DNA of 64,000 nucleotides from Prevotellaceae bacterium UBA2852. Lineage in GTDB: Bacteria; Bacteroidota; Bacteroidia; Bacteroidales; Bacteroidaceae. Every line of letters starts with the position of its first letter. Position 1 is the first letter of the stretch. The stretch spans positions 95,837-159,836 of the forward strand of contig DEFM01000024.1 of assembly GCA_002350855.1 (NCBI GenBank), read 5' to 3'. Under the pieces are notes generated by a model. It worked only from the letters and a program-made list of their open reading frames with translations. It did no database searches and was not told the origin of the DNA. The translations under genes were made by a program, and so were the position numbers. This document shows, piece by piece, positions 1-6,075 of this stretch.

Positions 1-943
1 TGTCGTCGTCGTCAACAATCTGATCTACGAGGTCGTCTTCGTCGATATCCTCATCGAGAGCAAGGTCGTCATCGTCGCCATCTGTGTCAACGAAGTCTTC
101 GAGCAATGCGCTGTCGTCTTCTGCGTAAAGTTCATCCTCACCCTCTACACTTGCGAGGTAGTCGCCAGAATCGTCCTGCATATCCTGAAGGTCGCTGTAT
201 GCGAGTTGAGCTTCAGCATAACCGGTTACGTCACCGTCAGAGTTAACGAATGATTCGAAGATATAGTCGCCATCAAGGTCTGCGAGAAGGTGTTCACTTC
301 CGTCAGCAGCTGTTACCGATGCTACAGTGTATTCGCTACCATCAGCAGCGTAGGCTGTTTCAAATCCGTTAACAGTGAATACCGATGGTGAGTCAATGTC
401 ACTGTTATCTACTTCGTCGTTGAGAAGAGTTGCCACGATTGCTTCGTCGCCTGTGAGGTCTGTATCTTCGCCTCCATTGTCGTCGTTATTTTCGCCACCG
501 TTGATAATATCGTCAATGTTGTCGTCTTCTCCTTCTTCAACTACATCTTCACCACCTTCGTCAGTTTCATTGTTGTCGGTGTTGTTATCGTCATCAACAT
601 GCACTTCTTCGTTATTGGCATTTTCTTCTGTTTCATCTACATTAATGTTTGCTGCCAAAGAAGCGGAGTCATCGTCAGATGCTGCCATTGCTACTGCTGC
701 ACCAGCTGCTCCCATAGCTACCACACCTGCTGCTGTTAGGATTGTTGCTGTGTTGTTGTTTCCGGCTTTAGCCTTATCTGCGCTCTGTGGCATTGCTTCC
801 TGAGCGGGAGCTTCTTGAGCTGCGGGATCTGACATCTTCAGTGTATTTTCTTCTTGATTTTCTACTGGGTTTTGTACTGGTGCTGGAGTTGGTTGCACGT
901 TATTAACACTCTGATTGTTGGGGTTGAATACTTGAGTTTCCAT
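1..943 (-). CDS. Asp/Glu-rich single-pass membrane protein (C-terminus beyond window)
   Basis: An open frame starts at ATG 943 and stays open to the window edge, giving at least 314 residues. Residues 1-60 are Gln/Pro/Asn-rich with no signal peptide. Residues about 66-88 (TILTAAGVVAMGAAGAAVAM) form one Ala/Gly-rich membrane segment. Everything after that is strongly acidic, with long Asp/Glu/Asn runs, a more ordered stretch around residues 180-260, and further Asp runs. The likely topology is a short cytoplasmic N-terminus and a long acidic external part that could bind divalent cations (inference). It lies downstream of the LytTR-FHA-caspase operon on the same strand but has its own promoter and a candidate LytTR operator. 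I do not recognise a named family. The coding call is firm because the frame is long, starts behind a good promoter and has a coherent composition. Confidence 0.8.
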   Translation of the reverse strand, partial: METQVFNPNNQSVNNVQPTPAPVQNPVENQEENTLKMSDPAAQEAPAQEAMPQSADKAKAGNNNTATILTAAGVVAMGAAGAAVAMAASDDDSASLAANINVDETEENANNEEVHVDDDNNTDNNETDEGGEDVVEEGEDDNIDDIINGGENNDDNGGEDTDLTGDEAIVATLLNDEVDNSDIDSPSVFTVNGFETAYAADGSEYTVASVTAADGSEHLLADLDGDYIFESFVNSDGDVTGYAEAQLAYSDLQDMQDDSGDYLASVEGEDELYAEDDSALLEDFVDTDGDDDDLALDEDIDEDDLVDQIVDDDD

Positions 944-986
944 AGTGAAATTTTTTTAGATTGGTAATTAATTTTTGTTTTCTGCT

Positions 987-1018
987 GCAAAGTAAATATG
1001 TTTTTTTCTACTTGTCAA
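987..1018 (-). promoter_or_regulatory. Promoter of the acidic membrane protein gene
   Basis: On the minus strand a TTG at 1018-1016 is followed by exactly 20 bp and then TTACTTTGC at 995-987. This is one mismatch from the Bacteroidota TAnnTTTGC -7 element at standard spacing. The predicted start site leaves a leader of about 35-40 nt before ATG 943. Confidence 0.65.
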
Positions 1019-1036
1019 GAGTTTTTTCGCATGTTG

Positions 1037-1070
1037 GACGAAGTGTAGCATGTTTCTTGACGAAGTGTAG
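1037..1070 (-). promoter_or_regulatory. Candidate LytTR operator: two 12-bp direct repeats
   Basis: CTACACTTCGTC occurs twice on the minus strand (1070-1059 and 1048-1037), identical at all 12 positions and offset by 22 bp, two helical turns. The proximal copy ends 19 bp upstream of the -33 TTG of the acidic-protein promoter. LytTR-family regulators such as AgrA bind paired direct repeats about 21-22 bp apart next to the promoter, and a LytTR gene lies 1.5 kb away. The binding assignment is inference. Confidence 0.5.
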
Positions 1071-1109
1071 TTTTTTGCGGCATGAAACAAAAACAATGGT
1101 TTTGTAAGG

Positions 1110-1847
1110 TTATTTATCCCAATCTGTTATAACCGTATCGTGTTGAGAACGAGGACCTACCAACTTCGGAGTCTGGGAAGAACGTCTTTTCACGTCGGCG
1201 TGTATGTATTTGAAGAGTTCGAACACTGTAACCTTCTTGTCACCGTTGGTGTCAGCCATACCACGAAGTCCCTTGATTAAAGCCTTGGAGAAGTAGCCAT
1301 GACCTACCCAGTCGTTTTCGTATGAGTATTCATCGGCTGCACATGCCAGGAAGAAAGTCAGTCCGGCATTGCCATCGTTGCTCCATTCATAGAGGTCTGA
1401 TGTTTCAACCACACTTCCCGCCTTACAAGCGTCAATAAAGCAGAACACTTTCTTGGTTTTTGATGCTTTGAGGTGATTTACAAATTCTCTATAAGAAAGC
1501 ATATTGGATGGTGAGACATCAGCTCCATACGTAGCCATAGCTCCTTCTGTTCCGTGTCCACTGTATGCAAAGATTATCATATCTTCTTCCTTGGCAACGG
1601 TAAGGATGGCATCAAGCTTTTCCAGGATCTTGGCACGTGTTGCGAATTTACTGGTTACAAGCACAGTCTTTGCACCTTGGTTGTCAAAAACCTTTTGCAG
1701 AGCTTTGACATCCTTAGTAGTATTGCCAAGGTTTAGATCTGCGTTGCCGTAGTTTGATACTCCTGTTAGCAGCACATATGTTTTCTGTGCGAATGTGTTG
1801 GCAATTGCAAATGCCAGCACCATTATGAATGTCGTTAACTTTTTCAT
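1110..1847 (-). CDS. Exported caspase-like peptidase (C14 family)
   Basis: This is a 245-residue caspase/metacaspase-fold cysteine peptidase. A signal peptide covers residues 1-20, with likely cleavage after TFA, so it should act outside the cytoplasm. The catalytic pair is visible: His98 in YSGHG and Cys141 in IDACKAG. A loop at residues 199-210 (DTNGDKKVTVFE) has EF-hand-like spacing of acidic residues, which suggests calcium binding, as in many metacaspases. Members of this family cleave after basic or acidic residues, but the target here is unknown. It is the third gene of an operon, 7 bp after the FHA gene. Its presence beside an FHA phospho-threonine reader and a LytTR regulator points to a signalling role rather than nutrition (inference). 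Confidence 0.88.
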   Translation of the reverse strand: MKKLTTFIMVLAFAIANTFAQKTYVLLTGVSNYGNADLNLGNTTKDVKALQKVFDNQGAKTVLVTSKFATRAKILEKLDAILTVAKEEDMIIFAYSGHGTEGAMATYGADVSPSNMLSYREFVNHLKASKTKKVFCFIDACKAGSVVETSDLYEWSNDGNAGLTFFLACAADEYSYENDWVGHGYFSKALIKGLRGMADTNGDKKVTVFELFKYIHADVKRRSSQTPKLVGPRSQHDTVITDWDK

Positions 1848-1854
1848 AGATCGT

Positions 1855-2601
1855 TTAGGATTTTCTAGTTGTTGATGATTGTATGCGTGGATTGGGTTTA
1901 ACCTTGCCTTTACATCCCGGGCACTGCATTGCCTTCACATCCTGAGAAGAGAGTTTGCGTGAGCAGCAAGGATTCGGGCAGTCGAAGAGACGATTGCGTT
2001 TTTCAACAATCTTCTTTCGTCCTGTCTGAGGGTTATATATTATTGTATAGAGCGATGACAGAATGGTACCAATACGCAACAAGTTCATTTTGAGGTCTGT
2101 CTGCTCTTTTGGTAACAAGAACGAAACACCCAATGCGATCAGGGTCAGTCCTGAGATGATTCTTCTGAGCAGAAGTGCCTTTTGCTCCTGTTTCTTGAGA
2201 TCTTCCTCAACTTCCTGATCTCTCATTACCAGATACTGCATTTCCGCAGTGAAGTTGCCCGCTACTACCGCCTGACGTGCATAGAATTTGCATCCAAGCG
2301 AGTTGTCAGGTCCGAGATAGATGAAAGTCATCGGTGTGATGGCAAGCCTACTGACACGGTGTTTGCTTCCGTCGTGTTCGTTGCGCACGAATGTGCCGTT
2401 TAGCGAACCGAGATCTTCAAGAAACCATTGCCCGTTTTGATCTATAGTGATCTTCGCATGCTGACGGCTCACACCTGTCGCTTCAATTGCAAACGGCTGT
2501 GTGCCCTCTTTCCCGAGAATAATTTCTACTGGTAGCTGTCCTGGAGCAAAATTCACTGCTCCTAATTCTGCATAAGGCATGTGATCGTTCTGCTGGTACA
2601 T
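1855..2601 (-). CDS. FHA-domain membrane protein with C-terminal zinc ribbon
   Basis: The protein has 248 residues from ATG 2601. I prefer this start to the ATG at 2628, which would overlap the LytTR gene; from 2601 the genes are 4 bp apart. Residues about 20-105 form an FHA domain with SRQHAKI and LGSLNGTFV, the phosphothreonine-binding loops; the usual GR is GK here. After a charged linker, two hydrophobic segments (about 145-165 and 170-190) probably form a membrane hairpin. The C-terminus has CPNPCC and CPGC pairs spaced like a zinc ribbon. It likely reads a phosphorylated partner at the inner membrane. No kinase lies in this window; it may lie to the left. Confidence 0.85.
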   Translation of the reverse strand: MYQQNDHMPYAELGAVNFAPGQLPVEIILGKEGTQPFAIEATGVSRQHAKITIDQNGQWFLEDLGSLNGTFVRNEHDGSKHRVSRLAITPMTFIYLGPDNSLGCKFYARQAVVAGNFTAEMQYLVMRDQEVEEDLKKQEQKALLLRRIISGLTLIALGVSFLLPKEQTDLKMNLLRIGTILSSLYTIIYNPQTGRKKIVEKRNRLFDCPNPCCSRKLSSQDVKAMQCPGCKGKVKPNPRIQSSTTRKS

Positions 2602-2605
2602 GTTC

Positions 2606-2986
2606 TCAGTTTTTTCCGTTTTGTGCAAGTAATTTGAAACTCTTAGCAGTAGCTTCCTTGTAAACCTTAAGAACCGTCTTAGGAAGTTTGAGCCTAATTT
2701 CGTTCTCTGCTCCGTCCCACAGAGTAATCAGCTGTCTCACAAGGTCTATACGATGCAGATACTTGTGGTTAACAATAACACTGCGGCCAAGTCTGACGAA
2801 TTTGTTCTGCAGGTCATTTGCAGACTTGATGGTTGTTTCCACAATAGAAATACCCAGTGTAATGAGAACCTCTTTGCGATTGATATAAACTACTTTGGAA
2901 TAGTTTCCATTAGCTTGAATGAACGCCACCTTGTCGGTATCTACGGCGGTGAGTTCGTCACGTGATGTGAAGATAATTTTTGCCAT
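2606..2986 (-). CDS. LytTR-family DNA-binding regulator (stand-alone domain)
   Basis: This 126-residue protein is essentially one LytTR DNA-binding domain. It shows the family pattern of a beta-rich fold, VAFIQANGNYSKV near residues 20-33 and FVRLGRSVIVNHKYL near 64-78. It lacks the receiver domain usual in LytR/AgrA response regulators, so it may be controlled by level or by a partner such as the FHA protein encoded 4 bp downstream. It is the first gene of the operon. The 12-bp direct repeats at 1037-1070, before the acidic protein gene, are a candidate target. Confidence 0.88.
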   Translation of the reverse strand: MAKIIFTSRDELTAVDTDKVAFIQANGNYSKVVYINRKEVLITLGISIVETTIKSANDLQNKFVRLGRSVIVNHKYLHRIDLVRQLITLWDGAENEIRLKLPKTVLKVYKEATAKSFKLLAQNGKN

Positions 2987-3037
2987 GGTGTTATTCGTTT
3001 TTATTCTTGTTAGTTAGTTATACGCAATTGTTGATTG

Positions 3038-3046
3038 GCAAAGTTA
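3038..3046 (-). promoter_or_regulatory. -7 element of the LytTR-FHA-caspase operon
   Basis: TAACTTTGC on the minus strand matches TAnnTTTGC and lies 52 bp upstream of the LytTR start codon. No clear -33 TTTG is present, which is common when an activator is needed. Confidence 0.5.
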
Positions 3047-3116
3047 TACTTTTTATTTAAGTAAAAAACATTTTTATTACTTTTTTTTGAAAAAGTTTGA
3101 AAAAAATTAAGAAAAG

Positions 3117-3144
3117 CGGTAGCGCTTCTCCCGAAGTGCTACCG
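3117..3144 (-). terminator. Intrinsic terminator of the Gly-rich protein gene
   Basis: A 12-bp stem (CGGTAGCGCTTC with its complement, one G-T pair) closes a TCCC loop. Read on the minus strand it is followed by a T-rich run. It lies 60 bp after the stop at 3206. Confidence 0.75.
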
Positions 3145-3205
3145 TAATGAACCAATAAATAAAAATCTGTAGAAAGAGAGTTAAGGTTAGTTATATGGTT
3201 GTTTT

Positions 3206-4036
3206 TTATCTGCGACCTGCTCCAACTCGTCCGTTGTTAGCAGAGCCACTGCGTGTTCCGCGGCTTCCACCTGCATTATGATTTCCACCGCCGTTGTGAT
3301 TGCCACCACCGTTGAAGTTGCCACCATTATTGTGATTTCCTCCATTGTGGTTTCCACCGTTGTGGTTTCCACCGTTGTGGTTTCCACCATTGTGGCTACC
3401 ACCGCCATTGAAATTACCTCCATTGTGGTTGCCACCGCCGTTGAAGTTGCCTCCATTGTGGTGTCCGCCTCCATAATTATGGTTGCCGTTATAGTTTCCT
3501 GGGTGGCCATAATTGTGGTCGTGATGGTTGCCATATCGTCCTGGTCCTGCTGGGCGATGTGCCGGACGCATACCTGCGAAGTAATGTCCTCCGTGATAGC
3601 TGGTATAGTGTACGGGAGCGCCATAGTAGAAGTAGTTAGGACGATTATCGTAAGCATAGATACGGAATCTCCAGCGATTGTTGGCGAATGCTATCGGACG
3701 ATAGAAATAATCGAGTGCGATATAGCGATTCCACTGGTATGGTGTGAGCAGACGACGAAGAGCTGCGTCACGAGCTGCGAGAATGAGATCGTAGTCTGTT
3801 GCATAGTATCCGTAGGCGAGGTCGTCAAGATAGTCGTTAACTCCATAGATATAATCGTAGTTAATCATATAGAGGTCGTCCAGCAGATGTGTTGCGATAC
3901 CAAGAGTGTAAGCCATGCGGTCTGTAAGCATTCTGGCATTGTTACGCATTACGTAGTCTGTCATCGGTTGTGCGTTGCTTGTCATAGTTGTGAACGCTAT
4001 CAACATTGTTGCGAGTAAGTTTTTCATTGTCTTCAT
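3206..4036 (-). CDS. Exported Gly/Asn/His-rich repeat protein
   Basis: This 276-residue protein has a signal peptide ending near TSNAQ (residue 23). Residues 24-150 are Tyr/Asp/Arg-rich and probably helical. From about 165 to the end it is low complexity, built of tandem HNGGN, NFNGGG and similar units, ending in a Gly/Ser/Arg tail. The repeats could bind metal through His or act as a flexible surface coat (inference). The start at 4036 is supported by an AGGAGG 7 bp upstream, notable because most genes here lack a Shine-Dalgarno sequence. Another ATG lies at 4027. I do not recognise a family. The gene is monocistronic, between a -7 element at 4108 and a terminator at 3144. Confidence 0.8.
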   Translation of the reverse strand: MKTMKNLLATMLIAFTTMTSNAQPMTDYVMRNNARMLTDRMAYTLGIATHLLDDLYMINYDYIYGVNDYLDDLAYGYYATDYDLILAARDAALRRLLTPYQWNRYIALDYFYRPIAFANNRWRFRIYAYDNRPNYFYYGAPVHYTSYHGGHYFAGMRPAHRPAGPGRYGNHHDHNYGHPGNYNGNHNYGGGHHNGGNFNGGGNHNGGNFNGGGSHNGGNHNGGNHNGGNHNGGNHNNGGNFNGGGNHNGGGNHNAGGSRGTRSGSANNGRVGAGRR

Positions 4037-4107
4037 AACTTATCCTCCTATATTTTATAATTAGTAATTATTTTATTGTTTATGATTTCTTTTGTTCTTT
4101 TGACGCT

Positions 4108-4116
4108 GCAAAGTTA
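4108..4116 (-). promoter_or_regulatory. -7 element for the Gly-rich protein gene
   Basis: TAACTTTGC on the minus strand matches the Bacteroidota consensus, 72 bp before ATG 4036. It shares the spacer with the divergent DUF4954 promoter. Confidence 0.55.
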
Positions 4117-4177
4117 TTAAGGTTTAGTCAGGAAATATCGGGATTATTCCTAAACATTGATTGTTTTTTCCCTATTG

Positions 4178-4211
4178 TTTGTAGGGAATTCCCCGATTTT
4201 TACTACTTTTG
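4178..4211 (+). promoter_or_regulatory. Promoter of the DUF4954 gene
   Basis: TTTG at 4178-4181, a 22-bp gap, then TACTTTTG at 4204-4211. The predicted leader is about 37 nt. Confidence 0.6.
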
Positions 4212-4254
4212 CACCAGATTATCAATTCTTACCTTAATATTATAACGCGCGCGT

Positions 4255-6036
4255 ATGATACGTAAACTGACAGAATTGGAGATTGAACGATTGGAACAGC
4301 AGGGATGCACCGCCGAAAACTGGTCAAACATAGATGTGTCCGAAGACGGGTTCCGTGTTGAAATGATTAAGAACGTCTCCTTCATGGGTGATGTGGAAAT
4401 AGGAAACATGCTTACATCCGTAGAATTGGAGGAAGGCTTTATGCGTCCGAGTTGCATTTCCGATGCTACCCTTCGCAATGTAAAGATAGGCGATGGATGT
4501 CTTGTGGAACATGTTCACGGGTATATCAATAATTACCATATTGGCGACAGAGTGATTGTCAGCAACGTTGGCATTCTCTCTACCCAGCCCGACACTACCT
4601 TCGGCAACGGTACCGTTGTCAGCGTTCTCAACGAGGGCGGTGACGGCAATGTTGTGCTCTACGACGGACTGACTGCCCAAGTGGCTCAGCTCATGATGGA
4701 CTCACCTGCAGTCCGCACCATGGTGCTCAACGAACTGAAGTCCGAGCGAACAGAAGTCTGCGGAGTGATAGGCAGCGGCAGCCGCATCGTCGGTGTTGGT
4801 GAGATGAGCAACGTGCGTGTAGGTGAAGCCTGCGAGGTGCAGGGTGCAAAGCGTTTGTCAGAGGTAAGCATTCAGAGCAGTGCCGACGCTCCTACGCTAA
4901 TCGGTGCGGACGTGGTGATGGAGAACTGCATCGTGGCAGCCAGTGCAACAATTATCGACGGAGCCAAGCTCTACAATTCATTCATTGGCGAAAGCGTTCA
5001 TGTGGGTCGCGGATTCACCAGCGAAAGCTCGTTGTTCTTTGCCAACAGCCATGCGGAGAACGGTGAGGCATGCGCAGCCTTCTGCGGGCCTTTCACCTGT
5101 ACTCACCACAAGTCCACTCTGCTCATCGGCGGTCAGTTCTCGTTCTACAATGCAGGAAGCGCCACCAACCAGAGCAATCACGCATACAAGATGGGCCCAA
5201 TTCACTACGGAGTGCTGCAGCGCGGAGCAAAGACTGCTTCAGGCAGTCACATACTCTGGCCGGCAACCATTGGTACTTTCTCCATGGTGATGGGCAAACT
5301 CACCGTGCATCCGCGTCTTGAGAATCTGCCCTTCTCATATATCCTGTCAAGTGAGAACGGAGTATGGGTAGTTCCTGGCATCAATATAAGGACTGTGGGC
5401 ACCTGGCGCGATGTGGGCAAATGGCCTAAACGCGACCATCGTCCTCGCAAGGCTCGGAAGGATCTCGTGAATTTCGCATTCCCCAATCCATATATCATTC
5501 AGTCGGTTGTTGAAGGCAAACGTATTCTCCAGAATCTGCTTGAGACTTATCCCGAGGCAGACGTGCTGGAATACGAGCACTGTTGCATACGTCGCTCTGC
5601 TGCTGTCAAAGGCATCAAGTATTACGACCTCGCCATTCGCCTCTTTGCATACGAAGTGCTCAATCATAATGCGGATTCCGACTGCGAGACCGGAGCCGAC
5701 CGTTGGGCAGACATAGCCGGTATGCTGGCACCTCAGCGCGAGATAGACCGCATCATCGCCGATGTTGAGAGCGGAGCCATCGCCTCCTCTAGCGAACTCA
5801 TCAGCGTACTCCGTTCCGTTCACAAGGACTACAACACCAACGCTGCCTCTTACCTCCACAATCTGCTGCAACAGGAAGGCGGCAACATGTTTGTCAACCT
5901 CGACTACTGGCTGTCCGAGGCTGAAGAGGCACACGCACTGTGGCTTCGTATGGTTCGCACCGATGCCGAACACGAATTCCAGCTCGGCGACGTGGACGAA
6001 TCCGCCCTGCGTGAATTCATGGATAAAGTGAAGTAA
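4255..6036 (+). CDS. DUF4954 family protein (left-handed beta-helix, transferase-like)
   Basis: This 593-residue protein matches the Bacteroidota DUF4954 family. Residues about 30-370 contain hexapeptide-like repeats (for example IGDRVIVSNVGI and LIGADVVMENCIV), the pattern of left-handed beta-helix acyl- or nucleotidyl-sugar enzymes. The remaining 220 residues are helical. There is no signal peptide, so it is cytoplasmic. The substrate is unknown; sugar nucleotide modification is only a guess from the fold. It is followed after 39 bp by the M16 peptidase gene, probably in the same transcript. Length is typical of the family as I recall it. Confidence 0.8.
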   Translation: MIRKLTELEIERLEQQGCTAENWSNIDVSEDGFRVEMIKNVSFMGDVEIGNMLTSVELEEGFMRPSCISDATLRNVKIGDGCLVEHVHGYINNYHIGDRVIVSNVGILSTQPDTTFGNGTVVSVLNEGGDGNVVLYDGLTAQVAQLMMDSPAVRTMVLNELKSERTEVCGVIGSGSRIVGVGEMSNVRVGEACEVQGAKRLSEVSIQSSADAPTLIGADVVMENCIVAASATIIDGAKLYNSFIGESVHVGRGFTSESSLFFANSHAENGEACAAFCGPFTCTHHKSTLLIGGQFSFYNAGSATNQSNHAYKMGPIHYGVLQRGAKTASGSHILWPATIGTFSMVMGKLTVHPRLENLPFSYILSSENGVWVVPGINIRTVGTWRDVGKWPKRDHRPRKARKDLVNFAFPNPYIIQSVVEGKRILQNLLETYPEADVLEYEHCCIRRSAAVKGIKYYDLAIRLFAYEVLNHNADSDCETGADRWADIAGMLAPQREIDRIIADVESGAIASSSELISVLRSVHKDYNTNAASYLHNLLQQEGGNMFVNLDYWLSEAEEAHALWLRMVRTDAEHEFQLGDVDESALREFMDKVK

Positions 6037-6040
6037 TTCA

Positions 6041-6071
6041 ACGAAAACTATAACGAAAACGAAAACAATCA
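6041..6071 (+). repeat. AACGAA/AACTAT hexamer array
   Basis: Five hexamers beginning AAC fill the whole gap between the DUF4954 stop and the M16 start (AACGAA, AACTAT, AACGAA, AACGAA, AACAAT). The motif recurs at 54311-54366, near 55270 and inside GH127. Confidence 0.6.
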
Positions 6072-6075
6072 CAAA

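Noticed and set aside
375..803. 142-codon plus-strand Ser-rich frame
   Set aside because: It is the complement of the acidic membrane protein gene (Asp GAC/GAT codons read backwards as Ser/Val) and has no promoter or family match.
3278..4018. 246-codon plus-strand Val/Ile-rich frame
   Set aside because: It is opposite the Gly/Asn/His repeat gene; its composition is produced by the repeat and it has no start context.
5347..6072. 241-codon minus-strand frame
   Set aside because: It is antisense to the DUF4954 gene, which has family identity, a promoter and consistent codon use.
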